The notes beneath the pieces are model-generated. The model saw only the letters and a list, made by a program, of their open reading frames with translations, made no database searches and was not told the origin of the DNA. The translations under genes and the position numbers were made by a program. This document shows, piece after piece, positions 24,435 to 33,143 of a stretch of 64,000 bases of DNA. The stretch's first letter is position 1. Each line of letters starts with the position of its first letter. The DNA comes from Sinorhizobium sp. 6-70 (GTDB taxonomy: Bacteria; Pseudomonadota; Alphaproteobacteria; Rhizobiales; Rhizobiaceae), in NCBI RefSeq assembly GCF_030124375.1, contig NZ_JASKLS010000014.1, positions 107,182 to 171,181 on the forward strand, read 5' to 3'.

Positions 24435-25178
24435 TCAATTTTTGTCAGCAGCAAGGTTCGCGCTCGTGATATCAGCCGCTTCCGCACCTTCCACACAGGC
24501 GGGCCTGTCCTGCCCTGCGCGCCAGTCCTTGAGCAGGGCTTGGCGACGGCGCGGATAGCGCGCGTCTTGTATGGCCGCTTCGGCGATACGATCCGTGCGG
24601 AAATGGCGAAAGTCCTGCCTGAGTTCGCACCAGGCGACCAGCACGCGTACCTGATCGAAAAAACCGAGCGCAAAAGGCCAGACGGTGCGGCGGCTGTCGC
24701 GTCCGTCGTTGTCCCTATAGCGCATATCGAGCTTTCGCTCGCTGCGGATCGCCTTGCGCAGCATGCCGAGATCGATGCCTTCGGCGATCGGTTGGCGCGA
24801 TCCGACGAGAAGGGGCGAGGCGTCGAGACTTTCGCGCAGATCGGGCGGCAGCACGGAGGCGATCTTGGCAAGCGCGTCGGCAGCCGCCATTGCGAGGCGG
24901 TTGTCGCCACGCTTCGCCACCCAGCGCGAGCCGAGCACCAGCGCTTCGACCTCTTCCTCCGAGAACATCATAGGCGGCAGCATGAAACCCGGCTTCAGAA
25001 CATAGCCGAGGCCCGGCTCCCCTTCGATATGGGCGCCCTGGGCCTGCAGGCTGGCGATGTCCCGGTAGAGCGTCCTGAGGCTGACGCCGGTCTCCTCCGC
25101 CAGCCGTCGGCCGCTTACCGGCTGCCGGTGGCGTCTCAGCACCTGCAAGAGATCGAGCAAGCGCTCCGATCGGGACAT
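24435..25178 (-). CDS. YafY-family transcriptional regulator (HTH + WYL)
   Basis: 247 aa. N-terminal helix-turn-helix SRSERLLDLLQVLRRHRQPVSGRRLAEETGVSLRTLYRDIASLQ (residues 2-45), a dimer/linker region, and a WYL-type domain from about 140 with RRTVWPFALGFFDQVRVLVAWCELRQDFRHFRTDRI. The usual W-Y-L core is here V-R-V-L-VAW. Such regulators often control a neighbouring glyoxalase-like gene; the VOC gene follows by 46 bp. Starts 22 bp after nudC. Confidence 0.92.
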   Translation of the reverse strand: MSRSERLLDLLQVLRRHRQPVSGRRLAEETGVSLRTLYRDIASLQAQGAHIEGEPGLGYVLKPGFMLPPMMFSEEEVEALVLGSRWVAKRGDNRLAMAAADALAKIASVLPPDLRESLDASPLLVGSRQPIAEGIDLGMLRKAIRSERKLDMRYRDNDGRDSRRTVWPFALGFFDQVRVLVAWCELRQDFRHFRTDRIAEAAIQDARYPRRRQALLKDWRAGQDRPACVEGAEAADITSANLAADKN

Positions 25179-25200
25179 GGCTTCCTTCTCTCCGCGCGGG

Positions 25201-26181
25201 TCAATTCCGCTCGGGCCAGGCCAGCCAGTCGCGCATCAACTGGTGGGCAATCGCCCCTTTCGGCGGCGGAATGTGCTCGTCTCCGGTGTCGGCGATGCCG
25301 GTCGTGCGTTCCAGCATCGCTTCGGTCTCCGCGCGCGTGAACCAGCGCACGTCTTCAAGCTCTTGTTCGTCGCGTTTGATGACGGTCGATTTGGCTTCGG
25401 CGTAGCAGCCGATCATCAGGGTATGCGGCAGCGGCCAGGGCTGCGAGGCATGATAGCGGACCCGGCCGATGCGGATGGCCGATTCCTCCTGCGTTTCCCG
25501 GCGCACGGCGTTTTCGATCGTCTCTCCCGGTTCGACGAAGCCGGCGAGGCAGGAATACATGCCCGGCGCGAAATGGTGGCTGCGGCCGAGGAGGCAGAGA
25601 TCGCGCTCGAGATCGATCGTCAGCATGATGACGACGGGGTCGGTGCGGGGAAAGACCATGTGGTTGCATGCTGTGCACACGCGCCGGTAACCGCCCGCCG
25701 CACCGTCCATCGGCCCGCCACAGCGGCCGCAGAAGCGGTTGTTGGCGTTCCAGACGATCAGGCTGGAGCCTTGCGCAAACTGGCCGAGCAAATCTTCCGG
25801 CAGCATCTGTTGGCGGTAGAGCGTTCGCGCGTCGGCGATCTTGAACGGCTCGGGCAGGTTCTCTTCCGTGAGCCCCGACGGCACGGCAAGGCGCGGCTCG
25901 CCGTTCGGCAGGTAACCGAGCAGGATCGCCTCGTCGAGCGCGGGTTCGAGGCCTTCGAGCTCATAGGGTGCGAACAGCGGGTCGATGATCTTCTCGTCGT
26001 GCTTGACGATCAGCTTCGCGCCGGAAAAGGCGAGGAAGTGTGCGCCCGGATGCCTCGACGCCACCTCGACGCAATCGTCGGGACGGTGCTCGGATTGGCG
26101 GTCCAGGTGATTTTCCGCAAAGGCGACGAGGGTGCTCGGCTCCGGATGCGGGCTTCGAAGGTCAAAGATCGATTTCGTCAT
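25201..26181 (-). CDS. nudC: NAD+ diphosphatase / RNA deNADding hydrolase
   Basis: 326 aa. N-terminal NUDIX-like domain, zinc ribbon with CGRCGG and CTACN (about 152-173), then the NUDIX box GFVEPGETIENAVRRETQEE and the NudC-specific motif SQPWPLPHTLMIG. NudC hydrolyses NADH and removes NAD caps from RNA in other bacteria. Start at 26181 is adjacent to the HIT gene stop (2-bp gap); the frame is open further upstream but that overlaps the HIT gene. Confidence 0.95.
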   Translation of the reverse strand: MTKSIFDLRSPHPEPSTLVAFAENHLDRQSEHRPDDCVEVASRHPGAHFLAFSGAKLIVKHDEKIIDPLFAPYELEGLEPALDEAILLGYLPNGEPRLAVPSGLTEENLPEPFKIADARTLYRQQMLPEDLLGQFAQGSSLIVWNANNRFCGRCGGPMDGAAGGYRRVCTACNHMVFPRTDPVVIMLTIDLERDLCLLGRSHHFAPGMYSCLAGFVEPGETIENAVRRETQEESAIRIGRVRYHASQPWPLPHTLMIGCYAEAKSTVIKRDEQELEDVRWFTRAETEAMLERTTGIADTGDEHIPPPKGAIAHQLMRDWLAWPERN

Positions 26182-26183
26182 CT

Positions 26184-26588
26184 TCAGAGATTTTCCAGAA
26201 TACGTGCTGCGAATGCCTGCTGCTCGCCCTCCGGCCACGGCTCGGCCTTGCCGAAACCCCACACCGGTCCCGGCCAGTTCGGATCACCTTCCCGGCGGGC
26301 TATGATATGCACATGAAGCTGGCGGACGATATTGCCGAGCGCGCCGATATTGATCTTGTCGGCGGCGGTGACCTTCTTGAGTGCGGCCGCCACCATGTTG
26401 GTCTCGAAGGTTAGCATCGTCTGGTCGAGCGGCGTCAGCTCGAAAATCTCGGAAATGTCGGTGCGCTGGGGAATGAGGATCAGCCAAGGCCAACGGCGGT
26501 CGTTCATCAGCCGCAACTGGCACAGCCCGATCGAGGCGATCGGGATGCCGTCGCGCTGAAGCCGCTCGTCGAGAGGGAAGGTCGTCAA
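26184..26588 (-). CDS. HIT-like domain protein
   Basis: 134-135 aa. Typical HIT strands: RLMNDRRWPWLILIPQR (about 26-43), ELTPLDQTMLTFETNMVAAALKK helix, INIGALGNIVRQLHVHIIAR with the active-site block, and a C-terminal WGFGKAEPW. The canonical HxHxHxx reads QLHVHII, so the first His is Gln. No ATG is in range; TTG at 26588 is chosen because AGGAG lies six bases upstream (another TTG at 26591 is too close). Leads the HIT-nudC-YafY-VOC operon; pairing with nudC suggests nucleotide clearance. Confidence 0.88.
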   Translation of the reverse strand: MTTFPLDERLQRDGIPIASIGLCQLRLMNDRRWPWLILIPQRTDISEIFELTPLDQTMLTFETNMVAAALKKVTAADKINIGALGNIVRQLHVHIIARREGDPNWPGPVWGFGKAEPWPEGEQQAFAARILENL

Positions 26589-26608
26589 CAAAGTCTCCTC
26601 TTCAGGAG

Positions 26609-26720
26609 CGGGATGAGGAAAAGTGTGTTCGGTTTTCCGCCCGCATCCCGCTCTAACTCTTTAGAATCGATCACATTTACGATTCTTGGATCGATTCGTC
26701 CCAAGAATCATCGTGATCCA
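26609..26720 (+). repeat. Intergenic repeat, family B, copy 3 (most complete)
   Basis: GGGATGAGGAAAAGTGTG ... GGTTTTCCGCCCGCATCCCGC, TTAGAATCGATCACATTTACGATTC, then an inverted pair TTGGATCGATTCGTCCCAA and ATCATCGTGATCC. Lies between the HIT promoter and the SRP RNA gene. Confidence 0.8.
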
Positions 26721-26807
26721 ACGCGCGGATTCGCCTTGTTTTGCATATCGATACCAGTTTTTTGACGCGTTGGCTTGCATTTGCTTGCGATATTGCCGAT
26801 ATGGAGG

Positions 26808-26911
26808 CCGGGAGGTTGGTGGTGGACGAGCCACTCGCCAACCGGGTCAGGTCCGGAAGGAAGCAGCCCTAACGAGCCCCGGCACGGGTCATCGTGCCAG
26901 CCTCCCACCTT
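26808..26911 (+). ncRNA. ffs: Signal recognition particle RNA (bacterial small SRP RNA, 4.5S type)
   Basis: Contains the universally conserved domain IV block GGTCAGGTCCGGAAGGAAGCAGCCCTAA (26845-26872 region), with the GGAA tetraloop and asymmetric AGCA loop. Outer stem GGGAGG near 26810 pairs with CCTCCC at 26901-26906, giving a hairpin of about 100 nt, the normal size. Located directly upstream of dnaX as in many bacteria. End points are estimated from the outer stem. Confidence 0.93.
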
Positions 26912-26963
26912 ATCTTCGTATCTCCGTCCTGTCGGGACAAGAGTTCGAGCAGCGGCAGGGTCG

Positions 26964-28826
26964 ATGAGCGACGAAACGTCCATTTCATTCGAACAGAAGC
27001 CAGCCGCCTACCGTGTTCTGGCGCGTAAATATAGGCCCAAGGACTTCTCCGACCTCATGGTCGGGCAGGAGCCTATGGTGCGCACGCTCACCAATGCCTT
27101 CGAGACCGGCCGCATCGCGCAGGCCTACATGCTGACGGGCGTCCGCGGCGTCGGCAAGACGACGACGGCCCGCATCCTGGCGCGCGCTCTGAATTACAAG
27201 ACCGCCGAGATCGACAAGCCGACGATCGACCTGCGTGTGCCGGGCGAGCATTGCCAGGCAATCATGGACGGCCGCCATGTCGACGTGATCGAGATGGATG
27301 CCGCATCGCACACCGGCATCGACGACATCCGCGAGATCATCGAGCAGGTGCGCTATCGCCCGGTTTCCGCCCGCTACAAGGTCTATATCATCGACGAAGT
27401 ACACATGCTCTCGACGCAGGCCTTTAACGGCCTGCTCAAGACGCTCGAGGAGCCGCCGGAGCATGTGAAGTTCATCTTCGCGACCACCGAAATCCGCAAG
27501 GTTCCGATTACCGTCCTGTCGCGCTGTCAGCGCTTCGACCTGCGCCGTATCGGCGCGTCCGACCTTGTCGGTCTCTTCTCCACCATTCTCGCCAAGGAAG
27601 GCGTGCCTTTCGATCCGGAGGCGCTGGCGATGGTCGCGCGCGCCGCAGAAGGTTCGGCGCGTGACGGCCTGTCGCTGCTCGACCAGGCGATTGCCCACGG
27701 CGGGGGCTCGGTCGAGCTTGAAACCGTGCGCTCGATGCTCGGACTTGCCGACCGCGCCCGCATCGTCGATCTCTTCGAGCATATCGTCAAAGGCGACGTG
27801 ACGGCGGCGCTTCAGGAGTTTGCCGCGCAATACGAGGCGGGCGCCAATCCGACGGTGGTGCTGACCGACCTTGCCGACTTCACCCATCTCGTCACACGGA
27901 TGAAATATGTTCCGGACGCGGCGAACGACCAGTCGCTGAGCGAGATCGAGCGCGTGCGCGGCGCCGAATTCGCCGGCAATGTCGCGGTGACCGCACTTTC
28001 GCGCATCTGGCAGATGCTCTTGAAGGGCATCCCCGAGGCGGAAAGCTCTTCGCGCCCTGCGGGTGCCGCAGAAATGGTTCTGATCAGGCTCGCTCATGCC
28101 GCGCATCTGCCGTCGCCGGAAGACGCTGCACGACGGCTGTTGGAGCTTGCCGACGGCGAGGGCGTCGCCGGTCGCCCGGCACCGCGCAGCAATGGTGGCG
28201 GAAATCAGGCGCAGGCCGGACAGTCGACGCAGGCGCGTTCCGTCGACGCAGCGCCGCCCGTTCAGCGGTCCTCGAACAACGGCGCGACCATGCTGCGTGC
28301 CGTGCCGGATGCCCCGCCTCCGCCGATGACCGTCGGCCGCATCGAGGAACGGCCCGCACCGGCCCCGAAGCCGGAACCGAAAGTTCCGGTCAACTCGATC
28401 AGCGATATCGCCGATCTCTGCGGAAAGAACAGGGACATCAAGCTGAAGACGCTGGTGCGCGGCTTCCTGAGGCTCGTGCATATCGAGCCCGGCCGCCTCG
28501 ACGTCAACGTGTCCGACGACGCGCCGAAGACGCTTCTTGGCGAACTCGCCGTCAAGCTCAAGGAATGGACCGGTATTCACTGGGTCGTCAGCTACAGCCG
28601 CGAACCGGGCGAACCGACGCTTGTCGAGGCCGAGCAGCGCGCACAGGAGCAGCGGGTCAACGACGCCCGCCAGGATCCGGACGTCGCGGCAATCCTCGCG
28701 CGCTTTCCGGGCGCCAGGATCACCGACGTGCGCATCCGCGCGACGGAGCAGGAAACCGAAGCGGTCGCTCCGGCAGCAGCCGAATCGGAAGACGGCGATA
28801 TCGTCCCCGGCGACGACATCGAATAG
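26964..28826 (+). CDS. dnaX: DNA polymerase III subunit gamma/tau
   Basis: 620 aa clamp-loader ATPase. RVLARKYRPKDFSDLMVGQE (about 17-36), Walker A GVRGVGKTTTA (about 59-69), Walker B YIIDEVHML, sensor 1 FIFATTEIRKVPITVLSRCQRFDL; domain III to about 370; then a Pro/Ala-rich linker and a tau C-terminal region from about 470. ATG at 26964 starts right after the SRP RNA; an earlier open frame runs through that RNA and is not coding. In the segment that usually carries the four-Cys zinc module only one Cys remains (GEHCQAIMDG). Followed by ybaB at 49 bp. Confidence 0.96.
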   Translation: MSDETSISFEQKPAAYRVLARKYRPKDFSDLMVGQEPMVRTLTNAFETGRIAQAYMLTGVRGVGKTTTARILARALNYKTAEIDKPTIDLRVPGEHCQAIMDGRHVDVIEMDAASHTGIDDIREIIEQVRYRPVSARYKVYIIDEVHMLSTQAFNGLLKTLEEPPEHVKFIFATTEIRKVPITVLSRCQRFDLRRIGASDLVGLFSTILAKEGVPFDPEALAMVARAAEGSARDGLSLLDQAIAHGGGSVELETVRSMLGLADRARIVDLFEHIVKGDVTAALQEFAAQYEAGANPTVVLTDLADFTHLVTRMKYVPDAANDQSLSEIERVRGAEFAGNVAVTALSRIWQMLLKGIPEAESSSRPAGAAEMVLIRLAHAAHLPSPEDAARRLLELADGEGVAGRPAPRSNGGGNQAQAGQSTQARSVDAAPPVQRSSNNGATMLRAVPDAPPPPMTVGRIEERPAPAPKPEPKVPVNSISDIADLCGKNRDIKLKTLVRGFLRLVHIEPGRLDVNVSDDAPKTLLGELAVKLKEWTGIHWVVSYSREPGEPTLVEAEQRAQEQRVNDARQDPDVAAILARFPGARITDVRIRATEQETEAVAPAAAESEDGDIVPGDDIE

Positions 28827-28875
28827 TCCGGCCAACAAGCTTCTTGGAAGAGATTACCAAAGACAGGAGACGACG

Positions 28876-29199
28876 ATGCGCGACATCATGGGCATGATGG
28901 GCAAGGTCAAGGAAATGCAGGCCAAGATGGAGAAGCTGCAGGCGGAGATCGCCGCGCTCGAAGTCGACGGCACCTCCGGCGGCGGCCTCGTCACGGTCCG
29001 CCTCGACGGCAAGGGCCACATGAAGAGCCTGAAGATCGATCCGTCGCTCTTCAAGGAAGACGATGTCGAAATCCTCGAAGACCTGATCGTTGCCGCGCAC
29101 AAGGACGCCAAGGACAAGGCGGAAGCCGTGCAGGCGGAAAAGACCCGCGAACTCACCGCCGGCCTGCCGATCCCGCCCGGCATGAAGCTGCCGTTCTGA
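28876..29199 (+). CDS. ybaB: YbaB/EbfC family nucleoid-associated protein
   Basis: 107 aa. Starts with MRDIMGMMGKVKEMQAKM, continues with the family core VDGTSGGGLVTVRLDGKGHMKSLKIDPSL and DLIVAAHKDAKDKAE, and ends with AGLPIPPGMKLPF. It forms homodimeric DNA-binding tweezers. GGAG precedes the ATG at 28876 by eight bases. The dnaX-ybaB-recR order is widely conserved in bacteria. Confidence 0.96.
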   Translation: MRDIMGMMGKVKEMQAKMEKLQAEIAALEVDGTSGGGLVTVRLDGKGHMKSLKIDPSLFKEDDVEILEDLIVAAHKDAKDKAEAVQAEKTRELTAGLPIPPGMKLPF

Positions 29200-29325
29200 T
29201 TGAGCGGGCTCCACCCGAGCCATTGGTGCCAGTTTCTCGCGTGGTCGCTGCAGTGTTGCGATCGCCCTGCGCTGATCGGCGTCAAAGCGATTCCGTTTGC
29301 CGATGAATTGAGCTAAAAGCCCGGC

Positions 29326-29931
29326 ATGGCAAAGCGAGTCACTGGCCCCGAAATCGAAAAACTCATCCAGCTCCTGGCGAAGGTGCCGGGCCTCGGCCCC
29401 CGTTCCGCCCGGCGGGCCGCGCTGCACCTCGTGAAGAAGAAGGAGCAGCTGCTCGGTCCGCTTGCGGACGCGATGGGCGAGGCGCATCGCAAGGTCCGCA
29501 TCTGCTCTTGCTGCGGCAATGTCGACACGATCGATCCCTGCACGGTGTGCACGGACGAACGGCGCGACCAGTCCGTGATCATTGTCGTCGAGGATGTCGC
29601 CGACCTCTGGGCGCTGGAGCGCGCCGGCGCGATGAACGCCGCCTATCACGTGCTCGGCGGCACGCTGTCGCCGCTAGACGGCATCGGGCCTGACGATCTC
29701 AACATCAAGGGCTTGGTCGATCGCGTCGCCAAGGGCGGCGTGCGCGAGCTGATCATCGCAGTCAATGCGACGGTCGAGGGACAAACCACGGCGCATTACA
29801 TCACCGACCAGCTCGAAGGCATGGAGCTGAAAATCACTCGCCTCGCCCACGGCGTTCCGGTCGGGGGCGAGCTCGATTACCTTGACGAAGGCACGTTGAC
29901 GGCTGCGCTCAGGGCGCGCACGACGATCTGA
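29326..29931 (+). CDS. recR: Recombination mediator protein RecR
   Basis: 201 aa. Helix-hairpin-helix at LAKVPGLGPRSARRAALHL (about 16-34), zinc finger CSCCGN---CTVC (about 60-75), Toprim domain with IIVVEDVADLWALERAGAMNAAYHVLGGTLSPLDG and the C-terminal ARTT end. Works with RecFO to load RecA at gaps. The lytic transglycosylase gene begins only a few bases later. Confidence 0.97.
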   Translation: MAKRVTGPEIEKLIQLLAKVPGLGPRSARRAALHLVKKKEQLLGPLADAMGEAHRKVRICSCCGNVDTIDPCTVCTDERRDQSVIIVVEDVADLWALERAGAMNAAYHVLGGTLSPLDGIGPDDLNIKGLVDRVAKGGVRELIIAVNATVEGQTTAHYITDQLEGMELKITRLAHGVPVGGELDYLDEGTLTAALRARTTI

Positions 29932-29941
29932 AGGGATGCCG

Positions 29942-31240
29942 ATGCTTTTGAAGTCTCGTGTTCGCTCGTGGTTTGCCGGTCTTCGTGCTGAGGGGGGCAA
30001 ACGCCGCGTGCGCCTGCTCGCAACGGTCACCGCTCTCCTCGCCCTCCACCTTCCCGCTCACGCTGCCACCAAGGCCGACGTCGAAAACCAGTTCCGCCGG
30101 TGGCTGCAGAGCGACCTTTGGCCCGAGGCGCAGAAATCCGGCATCTCCGCGACGTCCTTCAAGGCGGCTTTCGCCGATGTGAAGCTCAATTGGGATCTGC
30201 CCGACCTTGCGCCTCCCGGCTTTCCCAAGGCGAAGGAGCGCAAGCAGAGCCAGGCGGAATTTTCATCGCCCGGTTCCTATTTCTCCGAGAAGCGGCTGCA
30301 GGGATTGGCGGCGACCGGCCGGAGCCTCGCCTCTGCCCACGCCTCGACCTTGAGGCGCATCGAAAGAACGTATGGCGTTCCCGGTCCGATCGTGCTCGCC
30401 ATCTGGGGCCGGGAATCCGGGTTCGGCAGGGCGAAGATCCCGCACCCGATCATGGACGTTCTGGCGACCAAGGCCTTTATGTCGACGCGACCCGAGCTTT
30501 TCCGGCGCGAACTGATCGCCGCGCTCCACATTCTCGATAGCGGCGACGTGCGCGAGGCGGAGATGCGCGGTTCCTGGGCCGGCGCCATGGGCCAGCCGCA
30601 GTTCCTGCCGTCGAGCTTCCTGCAATATGCCGTGGATTTCGACGGCGACGGCCGCCGCGACATCTGGAATTCGGTGCCGGACAGTCTGGCTTCGATCGCC
30701 AATTATCTCTCGCAGAAGGGCTGGCAAGCTGGCCGCGACTGGGGTTTCGAAGTCTTGATCCCGGAGGGTGTTTCCTGCGCCCAGGAAGGCCCGGATCTTG
30801 CCCGCCCGATTGCCGACTGGGCCGGCATGGGGATCGGGCGCATCTCCGGCAAGGGTTTCCCGTCGGCGGAACGCTCCGCATCCGGCATGATGCTGGTGCC
30901 GGCCGGAGTGCATGGACCGCAGTTCATCGTCACGCCGAACTTCTACGTGATCAAGGAATACAACAATTCGGATCTCTACGCGCTTTTCATCGGCAACCTC
31001 GCCGACCGCATCGCGTCGGGCGGCGGCGCCTTCCGGGGCGAGTGGGGCGATGTCGGAAACATGCTGCGTTCCGACGTGCTGGCGATGCAGAAGGCGCTCG
31101 TCACCAAGGGCTACGACGTCGGCAAGGTCGATGGCCTGCCGGGCTACAAGACACGCCGGTCGCTCGGCGACTGGCAGGCAAAGAACGGCCTGTCCGCAAC
31201 GTGTTTCCCGGCCGCCTCGCTGAAATCTCAGTTGCGTTGA
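29942..31240 (+). CDS. Lytic murein transglycosylase (MltB-type) with peptidoglycan-binding domain
   Basis: 432 aa from the ATG at 29942 (AAGGG six bases upstream; another ATG at 29936 sits directly on that RBS). Signal peptide RLLATVTALLALHLPAHA. SLT_2/MltB catalytic domain about 40-335 with catalytic Glu in IVLAIWGRESGFGRAK, then SWAGAMGQPQFLPSSFLQYAVDFDGDG. C-terminal PG_binding_1 domain about 365-425 (DVLAMQKALVTKGYDVGKVDGLPGYKTRRSLGDWQ). Cleaves peptidoglycan to 1,6-anhydro products in the periplasm. No lipobox is seen, so it is probably soluble. Confidence 0.95.
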   Translation: MLLKSRVRSWFAGLRAEGGKRRVRLLATVTALLALHLPAHAATKADVENQFRRWLQSDLWPEAQKSGISATSFKAAFADVKLNWDLPDLAPPGFPKAKERKQSQAEFSSPGSYFSEKRLQGLAATGRSLASAHASTLRRIERTYGVPGPIVLAIWGRESGFGRAKIPHPIMDVLATKAFMSTRPELFRRELIAALHILDSGDVREAEMRGSWAGAMGQPQFLPSSFLQYAVDFDGDGRRDIWNSVPDSLASIANYLSQKGWQAGRDWGFEVLIPEGVSCAQEGPDLARPIADWAGMGIGRISGKGFPSAERSASGMMLVPAGVHGPQFIVTPNFYVIKEYNNSDLYALFIGNLADRIASGGGAFRGEWGDVGNMLRSDVLAMQKALVTKGYDVGKVDGLPGYKTRRSLGDWQAKNGLSATCFPAASLKSQLR

Positions 31241-31260
31241 CGGTCAGTCCGACGCGCCGG

Positions 31261-32877
31261 TCAATGCATCTCGGCGGGCTGCTTGTAGCGCTCGTAGTGC
31301 CCCGGAACGATGGTCTGCCGCTCGATCATCCGGTGGACGCGCGGCGGCGTCGTACCGCGGTGGAGCGCCGTCAGCTTGTCGCCGACCGCCGCATCGGCCT
31401 GCGTGCGCCGCTGGTTGTGGCGGACATATTCCACCCAGGTCGGCACATGGTAGGTCTCGGTCCAGGTCGTCGGGTTTTCAAGGTCGCGCATCAGGGCCCA
31501 GTGTCCCGCGCCGTCGCGAATGCGGATGCGCCGCCGCTCTGCCATGGTCGTCAGGAACTCGGGAATGTCGGGCTCGTGGATCTCATAGTCGATCATGATG
31601 ACGATCGGGCCGCTGCGCGGCTTGAGATCGAGCTCGAGCGGCGGCTCGTTGAAGCGGTTGAGCGGGTCGAGGTTCAGCGACTCGAATTCCGGCAGCCCGA
31701 AGCGCAGGCCGACGGCCGCTCCGGCGAGCATGAGAAGACAGGAGCCGATGAGGGCGTTGGCGGCGCCGTACTGCTCGGCGGCAACGCCCCATAGCCAGCT
31801 GCCGCCGGCAATGCCGCCGAAGGTCATGGTCTGGTAGAGGGAAAGCGCCCGGCCGACCACCCAGCGCGGGGTGGAGAGCTGAACCGTGGTGTTGAACAGC
31901 GCCAGCGCCAGCACCCAGCAGGCGCCGGAGACGGTGAGGGCAAGCGAGGTCAGCCACGCCTCGGTGCTGATCGCCGTAACCGCCGCACTCGTGGCAAAGC
32001 CGGCGAAAGCGCAGCGCACGACCGACTCGCTCGACAGGCGTTCCCGGAGCCGGGCGCTCAGCAGCGCGCCGCCGATCGCGCCGAGGCCGAAGGCGCCGAG
32101 CATGATGCCGTAGGTGAGCGGGCCGCCGCGGACGAGATCGCGGGCGACAAGCGGCAGCAGCGCAAGGATGGCGCTGGCCGACAGGCCGAAGACGAAACCG
32201 CGCAGGAGCACCTTGCCGATGTTCGGCGACATCACGACATAACGAAGGCCGGCCGAAACCGCGCGCCCGAGCGTTTCGCGCGGCAACGGGCTTTCCGCAA
32301 TTTCGCGTTTCCAGCGGAAAAGGGCGAAGAGGATCGCGAAATAGCTGAGCGTATTGACTGCAAAGGCTGCCGCGGCGCCCGCAGCCGCGACGATCGCACC
32401 GCCGATCGCCGGGCCGACGCTGCGCGTCATGTTGAACCCCATGCTGTTCAGCGCCACCGCCGCCGGCAGGTCATCGCGCGGCACCATGTCGCCGACCGAA
32501 GCCTGCCATGACGGGTTGTTGAGCGCCGTTCCGCAGCCTATCAGGAAGGTAAAGAGCAGAAGCAGCCACGGCGTGATCAGGCCGAAATAGGCGCAGACCG
32601 TCAAGATGGCCGAAACGCTTAGCATGAAGCCCTGTGCGACAAGCATGATCCGTCGCCGGTCGAAATTGTCGGCAAGCGCACCCGACACCAGCGAGAAAAG
32701 CATGATCGGCAGCGCAGTGGAGGCCTGCACCAGTGCCACCATGTTCACTGACTGCGAGATGGAGGTCATCAGCCAGGCGGCGCCCACTGCCTGGATCAGT
32801 CCGCCGAAATTGGAGGCAAGGCTGGCGATCCAGATGATCCGGAATGTCTCGTGTTTGAAGGGGGACAGGGGCGACAT
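31261..32877 (-). CDS. MFS_3-family exporter with C-terminal extension
   Basis: 538 aa. About 12 membrane helices in residues 10-410: start FRIIWIASLASNFGGLIQAVGAAWLM, the MFS loop ALADNFDRRRIM after TM2, and GGIAGGSWLWGVAAEQYG. This matches the EntS/MFS_3 group of exporters. Residues about 425-538 form a soluble domain (IMIDYEIHEPDIPEFLTTM ... RRIRIRDGAGHWALMRDLENPTTWTETYHVPTWVEYVRHNQR) that resembles an antibiotic-biosynthesis-monooxygenase-like fold, a known extension in this subfamily. ATG at 32877; AAGG lies about 11 bases upstream. Divergent from the rimP operon. Confidence 0.9.
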   Translation of the reverse strand: MSPLSPFKHETFRIIWIASLASNFGGLIQAVGAAWLMTSISQSVNMVALVQASTALPIMLFSLVSGALADNFDRRRIMLVAQGFMLSVSAILTVCAYFGLITPWLLLLFTFLIGCGTALNNPSWQASVGDMVPRDDLPAAVALNSMGFNMTRSVGPAIGGAIVAAAGAAAAFAVNTLSYFAILFALFRWKREIAESPLPRETLGRAVSAGLRYVVMSPNIGKVLLRGFVFGLSASAILALLPLVARDLVRGGPLTYGIMLGAFGLGAIGGALLSARLRERLSSESVVRCAFAGFATSAAVTAISTEAWLTSLALTVSGACWVLALALFNTTVQLSTPRWVVGRALSLYQTMTFGGIAGGSWLWGVAAEQYGAANALIGSCLLMLAGAAVGLRFGLPEFESLNLDPLNRFNEPPLELDLKPRSGPIVIMIDYEIHEPDIPEFLTTMAERRRIRIRDGAGHWALMRDLENPTTWTETYHVPTWVEYVRHNQRRTQADAAVGDKLTALHRGTTPPRVHRMIERQTIVPGHYERYKQPAEMH

Positions 32878-33083
32878 GCGGCTCGTCACCTTCTCTTTCG
32901 TTGACCAACGCGAAGCGGATGCTTCCTTATAGACTTCGAATTGTGGCACGCCAGCTGCTGAAATTGACGATCCGACACGAAAGTAGTTTTCTCTGCGTCG
33001 CCGCCTCTAGGGTTGCGGCTGCGAGCCTTGCAATTTGCGCCGATGAAGCGTATATGAGCGTCAAATTCTTGATCGGTAGATGA

Positions 33084-33114
33084 AGAGTGGGCCCGTCAGG
33101 ACCCGCTCTTTTTT
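33084..33114 (+). terminator. Terminator-like hairpin in the rimP-nusA leader (possible attenuator)
   Basis: AGAGTGGGCC CGTCA GGACCCGCTCT followed by TTTTTT. It ends 30 bp before the rimP start and there is no plus-strand gene upstream that would need terminating (the nearest gene, MFS, is divergent). That position fits a transcription attenuator better than a plain terminator. Confidence 0.65.
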
Positions 33115-33143
33115 ATTAGCCGGTCCGATGAGGAGACGATCGT

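Noticed and set aside
26775..26963. Upstream extension of the dnaX frame
   Set aside because: It runs through the conserved SRP RNA gene; the N-terminal dnaX motif starts at the ATG at 26964.
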